7,406 nucleotides of DNA from Methanolobus sp. UBA32 (lineage in GTDB: Archaea > Halobacteriota > Methanosarcinia > Methanosarcinales > Methanosarcinaceae): assembly GCA_002507205.1 (NCBI GenBank), contig DAZF01000021.1:1-7406 (forward strand). The letters run 5' to 3'. The position numbers were made by a program, and so were the translations under genes. This document shows positions 1-5,420 of this stretch, piece by piece. The notes under the pieces were generated by a model that worked only from the letters and a program-made list of their open reading frames with translations, did no database searches and was not told the DNA's origin. Every line of letters starts with the position of its first letter. The first letter of the stretch is position 1.

Positions 1-15
1 AAGTTAGGTAATTAA

Positions 16-417
16 CTATAATTCCCATGTTCTTGGGATTCTTCTTACCGGAACTTCGTATCTTTCTTTTACCGGTGAGTTTGAAGTATCAAGTTTCTCA
101 AGGACATTACTTTTACAATCCGTTAATGCATCTGAAACTGAACCATCGGCAAAGGTAAGTACATCTATACCTTTTGAAGAAAGTATAGAAAATGCCTTAG
201 GTCCAATATATCCCGTAATAAGTACATCTATTTCTCTGTTAAGGATCAACTGGGCTGCCTGGACACCCGCACCATCTGAAGAAAAAGCACTTGCATTTTT
301 TAGAATTGTAAATTCCGTTGAATCGCCATCTATGATAATAAAGTACAAGCATCTCCCAAAATGAGGATCTACAGAAGCATCCAAACTGTTTGATATAGCT
401 GTCACACATACCTTCAT
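16..417 (-). CDS. NifX/NifB-like dinitrogenase iron-molybdenum cofactor family protein
   Basis: A 133-residue protein made almost entirely of the small alpha/beta domain found in NifX, NafY and the C-terminus of NifB, which binds Fe-S or FeMo-cofactor-type clusters. Visible family features are the N-terminal strand MKVCVTA, the HFGR motif at residues 19-22, GAGVQAAQ at 49-56 and the ITGYIGPKA segment at 67-75. The ATG at 415-417 is supported by a good ribosome site on the minus strand (GAGGGAG about 5 nt upstream). The stop is TAG at 16-18. Residues after about 108 form a short polar, basic tail outside the core domain. No nitrogenase structural gene is visible, so this is probably one of the stand-alone archaeal family members, often found beside MinD/Mrp ATPases and other metal-cluster genes, rather than a nitrogen-fixation protein. 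It is transcribed away from the DUF169 gene and has its own promoter with a palindrome at 505-514. Family assignment is firm; role is unknown. Confidence 0.88.
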   Translation of the reverse strand: MKVCVTAISNSLDASVDPHFGRCLYFIIIDGDSTEFTILKNASAFSSDGAGVQAAQLILNREIDVLITGYIGPKAFSILSSKGIDVLTFADGSVSDALTDCKSNVLEKLDTSNSPVKERYEVPVRRIPRTWEL

Positions 418-494
418 TTAACTCCCTCTGAATCTAAGATTGTTTTCCAATTATCTATAACAATACCTCTAAATCCACAAATCAACTTTTTAAG

Positions 495-500
495 TTTATA
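495..500 (-). promoter_or_regulatory. TATA box candidate for the NifX-like gene
   Basis: The minus strand reads TTATAAAC here, a good match to an archaeal TATA element. A start site about 25 nt downstream would fall near 473-475 and give a 5' leader of roughly 55-60 nt containing the GAGGGAG ribosome site. Confidence 0.5.
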
Positions 501-504
501 ATTA

Positions 505-514
505 CTCATATGAG
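505..514. promoter_or_regulatory. CTCATATGAG palindromic operator candidate, copy 1
   Basis: Perfect 10-bp palindrome CTCATATGAG. Read on the minus strand, toward the NifX-like gene, it is followed after exactly 4 nt by TATAAA (500 down to 495). A second copy at 2297-2306 has the same 4-nt spacing to a TATA sequence upstream of the DUF1847 operon. A palindrome just upstream of an archaeal TATA/BRE is a usual place for a dimeric regulator to act. The regulator is not identified. Confidence 0.55.
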
Positions 515-618
515 ATTAAATATAAATAGATTATCCAGGATTAATGTAGATTTGATTCGAATAGAGGACCAAATATTACAATAGGCAGAATCATAATAAT
601 CTCGATGTATCGTAGGTC

Positions 619-628
619 TATAAAAATA
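619..628 (+). promoter_or_regulatory. TATA box candidate for the first DUF169 gene
   Basis: TATAAAAATA resembles an archaeal TATA element and would give a leader of about 55 nt that includes the AGGAAG ribosome site at 691-696. A competing TATATATAA at 678-686 lies only about 22 nt from the ATG and would produce a nearly leaderless transcript without that site, so I favour the upstream element. Confidence 0.35.
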
Positions 629-690
629 CAGAAGTGTTCAGAATTAGAAAGATAAATATCCTAACAAATTAAATTACTATATATAACTTT

Positions 691-696
691 AGGAAG
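691..696 (+). promoter_or_regulatory. ribosome binding site of the first DUF169 gene
   Basis: AGGAAG sits 7 nt before the ATG at 704 and supports that start codon. The start codon itself is embedded in an 8-bp palindrome TCATATGA (700-707), the core of the CTCATATGAG element seen elsewhere in the window. Confidence 0.5.
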
Positions 697-703
697 TTGT
701 CAT

Positions 704-1402
704 ATGAACAATGCAGAGATATCAGAAAAACTTGTGAAGATGCTTGACCTCAGATATGAACCAGTTGCAGTGAAGATAGTAAAGAAAGGAGATAAGATCC
801 CGGAAGGATTTGAGGAACCTGAAAACAACATCAGGCACTGCCAGTCAATAATGAGGGCAAGGAAAGGAGAATCCTTTGTAATTCCTGCCGGCAAACATGC
901 ATGTGTCGTCGGTGCTTCCAGTCTTGGGCTGATGCCAATACCACCTAAAGTGAAAGAAGGAGAGTTCCATGCGAACATAGGCATGTTCGACTGTAGTGAT
1001 GCAGCTGCAAATATGATAGAGCAGCGTTCTGAATTTGAAGAGGGAAGCACTATTGCCACTGTTGTTGGTCCGTTGAAGGACTTTGATATTGAACCTGATG
1101 TGGTCATACTGGTTGATGTTCCAGAGACTCGCTACTGGCTTGTCCCCGCAGCAACTTTCTTTGAAGGAGGCAGGCAGGCATTCAGCACAGCAGCCTTCCA
1201 GGCTACATGTGTGGATTCCACGATAATTCCAGTTATTTCAGGAAACATGAACATGAGTCTTGGATGTTTCGGATGTCGCAGATCGACAGACATCAGGAAT
1301 GAAGAAATGATAGCAGGCATCCCGTACAAAAACCTTGAGATAATGATAGAAGCTCTTGAGAAAATCCATGATGGTCCGATGCAAAAAGCCAGGCAAAAAT
1401 GA
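704..1402 (+). CDS. DUF169 family protein, paralogue 1
   Basis: A 232-residue protein of the DUF169 family (COG2043), a soluble family without an established reaction that is frequent in methanogens and anaerobes. Family features in order are PVAV near residue 20, IPEG at 32-35, the RHCQ motif at 44-47, a second cysteine (C67), the PKVKEGE segment around 81-87, GPL and PDV at 122-133, C169, and the GCFGCRR motif at 187-193 followed by NEEMI around 199-203. Conserved cysteines C46 and C188, plus C67, C169 and C191, would suit metal or Fe-S binding, but that is inference. There is no signal peptide or membrane segment. The gene is monocistronic: it has its own promoter region and ribosome site, and a hairpin with a T-run overlaps its stop. 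A second family member is encoded at 4686-5381. Family call is confident; function is not known. Confidence 0.88.
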   Translation: MNNAEISEKLVKMLDLRYEPVAVKIVKKGDKIPEGFEEPENNIRHCQSIMRARKGESFVIPAGKHACVVGASSLGLMPIPPKVKEGEFHANIGMFDCSDAAANMIEQRSEFEEGSTIATVVGPLKDFDIEPDVVILVDVPETRYWLVPAATFFEGGRQAFSTAAFQATCVDSTIIPVISGNMNMSLGCFGCRRSTDIRNEEMIAGIPYKNLEIMIEALEKIHDGPMQKARQK

Positions 1403-1421
1403 CCTTCTGCTTTTTTTGCCT
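1391..1421 (+). terminator. hairpin terminator overlapping the 3' end of DUF169 paralogue 1
   Basis: AGGCAAAAA (1391-1399) pairs perfectly with TTTTTGCCT (1413-1421) around a 13-nt loop that includes the TGA stop at 1400-1402. The 3' arm is part of a T-run (1411-1417). Placement directly at the gene end supports a termination or 3'-end processing role. Confidence 0.5.
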
Positions 1422-1432
1422 TTGTCAAAAAC

Positions 1433-1448
1433 ATATTGAAATCAATAT
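1433..1448. repeat. inverted repeat ATATTGA-AA-TCAATAT
   Basis: Perfect 7-bp arms are separated by 2 nt in the spacer after DUF169 paralogue 1. It could be a regulator site or a chance AT-rich palindrome. It is about 150 nt upstream of the cupin promoter, far for direct control. Confidence 0.4.
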
Positions 1449-1501
1449 ACAGAATTTACAAACTTAGCCGATTAAACCTGAATATCTTCTTTGCCCTGCC
1501 G

Positions 1502-1572
1502 GTATAAAAGTATAAAAATATTAAAAAGCAATCTCTTCTTATTTTAGTTTAATTATTTAATTCAATTATTTA
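1502..1572. repeat. short direct repeats in the AT-rich cupin upstream region
   Basis: GTATAAAA occurs twice in tandem (1502-1509 and 1510-1517), and AATTATTTA occurs twice 13 nt apart (1551-1559 and 1564-1572). Both lie upstream of the cupin promoter in low-complexity DNA. The GTATAAAA copies look like TATA elements, but no gene starts at a suitable distance. Confidence 0.35.
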
Positions 1573-1600
1573 CTTTAAAGCAAATATTACTGCAAGTGAT

Positions 1601-1608
1601 TTTATATG
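1601..1608 (+). promoter_or_regulatory. TATA box of the cupin gene, implying a leaderless transcript
   Basis: TTTATATG is centred about 26 nt before the ATG at 1631. With the normal archaeal TATA-to-start distance of about 25 nt, transcription would begin at or within a few bases of the start codon. No Shine-Dalgarno-like sequence lies between 1609 and 1630, which fits leaderless translation. Confidence 0.55.
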
Positions 1609-1630
1609 CAAATAACCCATATTTAGTTGT

Positions 1631-2029
1631 ATGAAAGGATTCTCTATCAATATCGAAGATGCCACTTTGGAAAACAACAATTTCCGTAAAGTTCTCTACA
1701 CCTCAAAGCACAGCCAACTGGTACTTATGAGCCTGAAGCCCATGGAAGATATCGGGATGGAAGTACATGAGGAAAACGACCAGTTTTTCCGTTTTGAGAG
1801 TGGACAGGGAAAGTGTATAATTGACGGAAATGAGTATGAACTGGGTGACGGAGTTGCAGTAGTAGTCCCGGCAGGCGCGGAGCACAACATCATCAACACT
1901 TCGGAAACGGAGGAACTGAAACTCTATACTATCTATTCACCGGCACATCACAAAGATGGAATCGTGCGCGCCACAAAGGAAGAAGCCGAAGCCAATGAAG
2001 CGGATTTCGACGGAACGACTACGGAATAA
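1631..2029 (+). CDS. single-domain cupin protein
   Basis: A 132-residue small cupin (cupin_2-like beta barrel). The second cupin motif is textbook: G74, five residues, P80, one residue, G82, two residues, H85, three residues, N89. The first motif is a variant with H46 and the acidic/amide stretch EENDQ (47-51) in the G42 to G60 segment, so the usual second histidine is missing and the metal site, if present, must use a different ligand set. The conserved LYTIYSP strand and two histidines (H106, H107) follow, then an acidic, lysine-poor tail. The N-terminal LYTSKHSQLVLMSL stretch is typical of a widespread prokaryotic family of stand-alone cupins without an assigned substrate. It is probably cytosolic. 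The gene stands alone, with a TATA box placed for leaderless transcription and a hairpin/T-tract after its TAA stop. The fold is confident; substrate and metal are unknown. Confidence 0.88.
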   Translation: MKGFSINIEDATLENNNFRKVLYTSKHSQLVLMSLKPMEDIGMEVHEENDQFFRFESGQGKCIIDGNEYELGDGVAVVVPAGAEHNIINTSETEELKLYTIYSPAHHKDGIVRATKEEAEANEADFDGTTTE

Positions 2030-2078
2030 GAGCACAATAAGTAAGAATAGTGGTCCATTCCAGGATGACAATTCCTAC

Positions 2079-2119
2079 GCTTTATGGAAATAAAGCATTT
2101 CTATTTTTCTATTTTTCAG
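2079..2119 (+). terminator. terminator hairpin of the cupin gene
   Basis: GCTTTAT (2079-2085) pairs perfectly with ATAAAGC (2090-2096) around a GGAA loop, a GNRA-type tetraloop. It is followed by ATTTCTATTTTTCTATTTTT, a strong T-rich run. It begins 50 nt after the cupin stop. Confidence 0.6.
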
Positions 2120-2130
2120 CTCTGTATCAA

Positions 2131-2147
2131 TTCTTGATCTTCAAGAA
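2131..2147. repeat. inverted repeat TTCTTGA-TCT-TCAAGAA
   Basis: Perfect 7-bp arms with a 3-nt loop lie shortly after the cupin terminator. It could be a second 3'-end hairpin or a protein site. It is not followed by a T-run. Confidence 0.4.
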
Positions 2148-2295
2148 ATAAAACAAGCGAACAATACTTAATGTGTGTATCTCAACGTTGATCTTATCGC
2201 AGATTTTAACCTGATGATATTGATTTAGACAGGCTTTTTACAGAATCTTTTTTCCTTAGACCATACATATTTAGCAATTTTGCAGGTTTAATTTA

Positions 2296-2307
2296 TCTCA
2301 TATGAGA
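2296..2307. promoter_or_regulatory. CTCATATGAG palindromic operator candidate, copy 2
   Basis: A perfect 12-bp palindrome TCTCATATGAGA contains the same 10-bp core as copy 1 (505-514). The core ends 4 nt before TATA at 2311-2314, the same spacing as copy 1. Oriented alike, the two copies share the 12 bases ATCTCATATGAG. The site is about 50 nt upstream of the DUF1847 start. Confidence 0.6.
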
Positions 2308-2310
2308 CAA

Positions 2311-2324
2311 TATACGAATATATG
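2311..2324 (+). promoter_or_regulatory. TATA region of the DUF1847-MBL-radical SAM operon
   Basis: Two overlapping candidates exist: TATA at 2311-2314 and TATATG at 2319-2324. They predict a start near 2337-2345 and a short leader of about 12-20 nt that can include the GGTGG ribosome site at 2347-2351. Confidence 0.5.
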
Positions 2325-2357
2325 CAAGTGACCTTTAGATTGATATGGTGGTTCTGA

Positions 2358-2930
2358 ATGAAATGTGCGCTTTGCGATGATAAGATGTGCCGGGAAGGTA
2401 AGGATTGTGCAGGTATAACTGATGATATCAATTATAAAGGAAATGACCTTGAATCTATGAAAACATCTGCTGCAATCGAAGCCCGGCACTATATGCAAAA
2501 AACAAGGCTCGAGGAGATAATCCTCTATGCAAAAGAGCTGGGTTACAAAAAACTTGGACTTGCTTTTTGTGTAGGACTTGAAAGGGAAGCAAAAGTCATC
2601 CAGAGAATACTTGAAAGTGACTTTGATGTCTTTTCCGTATGTTGTAAGGTCTCCAGCATAGACAAAGAGGATTATGAACTGGAAAAGCTCCACCCTGATA
2701 CCTTCGACCCAACCTGCAACCCGATTGGGCAGGCCATGATGCTGGAAAAGAAAGGTACGCAACTAAACATAATAATAGGCCTGTGCATCGGCCATGATAT
2801 TTTATTCACCCAACATTCCGCAGCTCCGGTTACTACCCTTATAGTCAAGGACCGCGTACTTGCACATAATCCCGCAGGAGCCATCTACTCTGGTTACTAC
2901 CTGAAGAAGAAATTTGGAATTACAGAGTGA
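2358..2930 (+). CDS. DUF1847 family cysteine-rich metal-binding protein
   Basis: A 190-residue protein of the DUF1847 family (COG4887, annotated only as predicted metal-binding). The N-terminus carries cysteines C3, C6, C11 and C17, a CxxC-x4-C-x5-C cluster that could hold zinc or an Fe-S centre. The family core includes LGLAFCVGL around 66-74, CNPIGQA at 120-126, GLCIGHDILF at 141-150, SAAP at 154-157, and KDRVLAHNP around 164-172. Further cysteines are C71, C95, C96, C120 and C143. No signal or membrane segment is present. It is the first gene of a three-gene cluster: the MBL gene starts 15 nt after its stop. The ATG is preceded by GGTGG, 6 nt away, and by a TATA/palindrome promoter. Family membership is confident. 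The function is not established; a redox or metal-transfer role is inference from the cysteines. Confidence 0.87.
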   Translation: MKCALCDDKMCREGKDCAGITDDINYKGNDLESMKTSAAIEARHYMQKTRLEEIILYAKELGYKKLGLAFCVGLEREAKVIQRILESDFDVFSVCCKVSSIDKEDYELEKLHPDTFDPTCNPIGQAMMLEKKGTQLNIIIGLCIGHDILFTQHSAAPVTTLIVKDRVLAHNPAGAIYSGYYLKKKFGITE

Positions 2931-2945
2931 TTACGGAGCCATACA

Positions 2946-3617
2946 ATGAAACTTACAGTGGTTTATGACAATGAAGCAAAGGAAGACCTGCAAAGTGGAT
3001 GGGGATTTGCCTGCCTGATAGAGACAGAAGAACATAACATCCTTTTTGATACCGGATGGGACGGACATGTGCTTCTTGAGAATATGGACAAATTATCAAT
3101 TGACCCGGAATCTATCGATATTCTTGTCCTTTCACACCAGCACTGGGACCACATAGGTGGTGTGACCACATTTCTGAACAGAAATCCAGATGTCAATGTA
3201 TATGTTCCATCAGGTTTTTCTCCCCGCCTTAAAAAAGAGATCACATCACGGATAAGTAAAAAACTCTATGGCATAGGCTCTCCTCAGAAAATATGCGAAC
3301 ATGTGTACACAACCGGTGAATTGGAAAAACCCGGAACTGGCATTAAAGAGCAGTCGCTGGTACTTGAATGTGAATCGGGGAATTATGCCCTTACAGGTTG
3401 TGCTCATCCGGGTATGCTATTGATAATCGATGCAGCATCTTCTTTTGGCAATATCACCGGTGTCCTTGGAGGACTACATGATAGTCAGGAGTATGGAGTA
3501 TTCAAAGATATGCAATTCATTGGAGCAGGGCATTGTACATCACACAAGGATGTAATCAGAAAAATGTATCCTGAAAAGTTCCAGAAGATATTTGCAGGAT
3601 ATTCAATAGAGTTATGA
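2946..3617 (+). CDS. metallo-beta-lactamase fold hydrolase, COG1237-like
   Basis: A 223-residue MBL-fold protein. Metal-site motifs are visible in order: FDTG with D35, the HQHWDH signature (H64, H66, D68, H69), GCAHPG with H154, and a C-terminal GHCTS with H196. GGLH with H178 is an additional family feature. Length and order match the COG1237 group, in which some members are annotated as 7,8-dihydropterin-6-methyl-4-(beta-D-ribofuranosyl)-aminobenzene-5'-phosphate synthase, a name linked to methanopterin synthesis. That name is over-transferred, so I do not assert it. The protein is cytosolic by appearance and all core metal ligands look intact, so it is probably active. The ATG is preceded by GGAG (2935-2938), 7 nt away. 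It lies between DUF1847 and radical SAM genes on the same strand, suggesting a shared cofactor-related or small-molecule pathway. Confidence 0.85.
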   Translation: MKLTVVYDNEAKEDLQSGWGFACLIETEEHNILFDTGWDGHVLLENMDKLSIDPESIDILVLSHQHWDHIGGVTTFLNRNPDVNVYVPSGFSPRLKKEITSRISKKLYGIGSPQKICEHVYTTGELEKPGTGIKEQSLVLECESGNYALTGCAHPGMLLIIDAASSFGNITGVLGGLHDSQEYGVFKDMQFIGAGHCTSHKDVIRKMYPEKFQKIFAGYSIEL

Positions 3618-3649
3618 ATTCTATCTTAAAATAAACAGGAAATGTATGT

Positions 3650-4633
3650 ATGTTAAAAAGAATCATATATGGCCCTATACTTTCCAGAAGGCTTGGAAGA
3701 TCACTTGGAATCGATGTGATTAAAACACCTGATACAAAGAAAAATTGTAATTTTGATTGTGTTTATTGCCAGCTGGGCCATGTTCCTCAAAAAATAACAG
3801 GTACTGATGAGCTAAAAGGTGCTGTAACGCCTGAAAATGTAGTGGAAGGCATTCACTCATACCATAAGAACATCGAGGATCTTGATTACATAACTTTTTC
3901 AGGTACATGTGAACCTACATTAAACCCTGCTCTTGGAGAAATGATTAAAGGAGTAAAGGAAATAAGCACCCATCCGGTTTGTGTTATTACTAATTCCTCT
4001 CTTGTTGACAATGTGGAAGTACGTAAGAATCTTGCAGAGGCAGACCTTGTGGTAGCAACTCTTGTTTCCGGTTATGAAGATACTTTCAGAGCTATTAACA
4101 GGCCTGCTGAAGGCATAGAACTTGAGAATATCATTAATGGACTTAAAGCTGTAAGAAAAATGGATAAGCGCCCCAGGCTCGGGGTTGAGGTGATGCTTGT
4201 TGATGCCACGATAGACTTCCCTGTCAATCATACCGAAAGAGAGATAGCAAGATTAAAAGAGGTACTGATCGATATCGACCCTGATGAGATAGAATTACTC
4301 ACAGTCACCAGGCCTCCTGCAGAGAAGTACATTGTTCCTGTATCTGATGACAGATTAAGGGAAATTGCCATCGAATTTGAAAACATATTCGGAAAAGAGC
4401 GTGTGAAACTGGTGCTTAAGGGTGTAAGAAAATCCCGTTCAATTATGAAGCACGGCAATATTGAAGAAGAAGTTTATGATCTCATACTGAGAAGACCCTG
4501 TACTTTCCAAGAAATATCTGCATCACTTGGACTCAGCAAGGAAGAACTTACGCCAATGATTGAAAAAATGCTCTCCTCAAAACGGATAAAAGAAACAATT
4601 ATCCGGGAAAAGAAATACTATAAAATATCCTGA
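3650..4633 (+). CDS. radical SAM protein with C-terminal winged helix (COG0731-like)
   Basis: A 327-residue radical SAM enzyme. The [4Fe-4S]-binding CxxxCxxC motif is C33, C37, C40, followed by QLG. Upstream, the SRRLGRSLGID segment (12-22) is typical of the COG0731 group. GTCEPT at 85-90 occupies the place of the SAM-contacting GEP-type motif, and ITNSS at 113-117 follows a second strand. After the barrel, residues from about 271 form a winged-helix-like domain (EEEVYDLILRR, then a helix-turn-helix with SASLGLSKEEL, ending YYKIS). This could bind nucleic acid or a partner. The tRNA-wyosine enzyme Taw1 shares COG0731 but has CWR after the third cysteine, so this is a different subgroup with an unknown substrate. 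It starts 32 nt after the MBL gene, with AGGA at 3637-3640, and is the last gene of the cluster. Confidence 0.85.
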   Translation: MLKRIIYGPILSRRLGRSLGIDVIKTPDTKKNCNFDCVYCQLGHVPQKITGTDELKGAVTPENVVEGIHSYHKNIEDLDYITFSGTCEPTLNPALGEMIKGVKEISTHPVCVITNSSLVDNVEVRKNLAEADLVVATLVSGYEDTFRAINRPAEGIELENIINGLKAVRKMDKRPRLGVEVMLVDATIDFPVNHTEREIARLKEVLIDIDPDEIELLTVTRPPAEKYIVPVSDDRLREIAIEFENIFGKERVKLVLKGVRKSRSIMKHGNIEEEVYDLILRRPCTFQEISASLGLSKEELTPMIEKMLSSKRIKETIIREKKYYKIS

Positions 4634-4649
4634 CTTTCTGAAAAATATA

Positions 4650-4674
4650 AATTCAGTACATCTTGTACTGAATT
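4650..4674. terminator. perfect hairpin between convergent genes
   Basis: AATTCAGTACA (4650-4660) and TGTACTGAATT (4664-4674) form an uninterrupted 11-bp stem with a TCT loop. It lies 16 nt after the radical SAM stop and 11 nt beyond the stop of the convergent DUF169 gene, so it can form in both transcripts and probably acts as a shared 3'-end signal. It lacks a long T-run on either strand. Confidence 0.6.
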
Positions 4675-4685
4675 GAAGTATGTGA

Positions 4686-5381
4686 TTAACAGGCGTAACT
4701 GCCAAACATTGATTTTGCAGACTCTACAAGGGCAGGTAACATGTCTACAGGAACACTCATTATCATTTCCTCATCCTGTATCTGAGTATATTTCCTGCTT
4801 CCACTGCAACCAATGGTCACTCCTGCTTCGCCGGTAAGGTATGGATAGGCAACACCGTCTGCGCATACACTCTGCTTACCTGCAAATCCTGCATTCACAC
4901 GTCCACCATTCTTTTGGAGGAGAGCCTGTGAAAGTTCCATGACCTGCTTCGGCTTGGCAATAACAAGGATAACATCAGGTTTGAATGTAGCTTTCTCAAG
5001 AGGGGAATAGACAATGGCCTTAATAGAACTTGCCTCCACCATAGGAACCTTCTCCATAGTTGACTTTGCAGCTTCAATGGAAGCAAAGTGATTCAAATTA
5101 TAATATACTTCACCGGACTTAAGTTTTGGACTCATTTCAGTCAGACCCATAACAGCAGCTCCACCTTTACACATCTGGTCATCAAGTAAAGAATAGAACT
5201 GGGTACCAAGTCTCCTTGAGTTGTCTACCATCTGGCAGTGCCTTGTGGTTTCACCTATATGTGGTATACCTTCAGGAATCTCTTCATCTGCCTTTACCAA
5301 ATGGACAGCAACCGGTGAGGTGCTAATTTGAAGTATATCTATGAGTTCTTTGCCAAATTTCTGAATATCCTCGTTGTTCAT
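4686..5381 (-). CDS. DUF169 family protein, paralogue 2
   Basis: A 231-residue DUF169 (COG2043) protein. I place the start at the ATG 5379-5381 (MNNEDI), because AGGAGAT lies about 7 nt upstream. An in-frame ATG at 5462 would add 27 residues of poor quality over promoter-like DNA. Family features are SPVAV around 22-26, IPEG at 35-38, RHCQ at 47-50, C71 followed by KGG, SPKLKSGE at 84-91, PL and PDV around 128-137, C173, and GCSGSRKYT at 191-199 followed by DEEMI. Compared with paralogue 1 it keeps the RHCQ and GC cysteines but has serine (S195) where paralogue 1 has C191, and its last residue is cysteine. It converges on the radical SAM gene across a hairpin and has its own promoter region. 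The function is unknown; divergence suggests a different ligand or partner from paralogue 1. Confidence 0.87.
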   Translation of the reverse strand: MNNEDIQKFGKELIDILQISTSPVAVHLVKADEEIPEGIPHIGETTRHCQMVDNSRRLGTQFYSLLDDQMCKGGAAVMGLTEMSPKLKSGEVYYNLNHFASIEAAKSTMEKVPMVEASSIKAIVYSPLEKATFKPDVILVIAKPKQVMELSQALLQKNGGRVNAGFAGKQSVCADGVAYPYLTGEAGVTIGCSGSRKYTQIQDEEMIMSVPVDMLPALVESAKSMFGSYAC

Positions 5382-5385
5382 TTCA

Positions 5386-5392
5386 ATATCTC
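5386..5392 (-). promoter_or_regulatory. ribosome binding site deciding the start of DUF169 paralogue 2
   Basis: The minus strand reads AGGAGAT just before ATTGAA and the ATG at 5381. This is the strongest Shine-Dalgarno match in the window and favours the internal start over the longer reading frame from 5462. Confidence 0.6.
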
Positions 5393-5420
5393 CTATTGCA
5401 AAAAAAAGATGTTTTTTCGG

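Larger units (their letters stand above)
418..703. other. divergent intergenic region with promoters for both flanking genes
   Basis: This 286-base AT-rich spacer holds no credible gene. It contains the presumed minus-strand promoter of the NifX-like gene (palindrome 505-514, TATAAA on the minus strand at 495-500) and plus-strand TATA candidates for the DUF169 gene at 619-628 and 678-686. An 8-bp palindrome ATTCGAAT lies at 555-562 and may be chance. Confidence 0.6.
2030..2357. other. 328-base intergenic region without a gene
   Basis: I see no credible coding frame on either strand. It holds the cupin terminator (2079-2119), an inverted repeat (2131-2147), a 10-bp palindrome TCAACGTTGA (2182-2191), and then the palindrome and TATA elements of the DUF1847 operon (2296-2327). 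The middle part, about 2150-2280, shows nothing else I can name. Confidence 0.6.

Noticed and set aside
700..1107. A 135-codon minus-strand open frame antisense to DUF169 paralogue 1
   Set aside because: It is a shadow of the plus-strand DUF169 frame, whose family motifs are clear.
1502..1572. Short AT-rich direct repeats as a CRISPR array or replication origin
   Set aside because: Repeats are only 8-9 bp with two copies each and no regular spacers or neighbouring cas or replication genes.
2298..2762. A 154-codon minus-strand open frame antisense to the DUF1847 gene
   Set aside because: It overlaps a recognisable family protein throughout, has no family resemblance, and would start inside well-conserved coding DNA.
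2946..3617. Naming the MBL protein as a methanopterin-pathway synthase
   Set aside because: That annotation is widely copied across COG1237 and nothing in this sequence identifies the substrate.
3650..4633. Assignment of the radical SAM protein as Taw1 (tRNA wyosine synthesis)
   Set aside because: The sequence after the third cysteine is QLG rather than the WR expected of Taw1, and there is an extra C-terminal winged helix.
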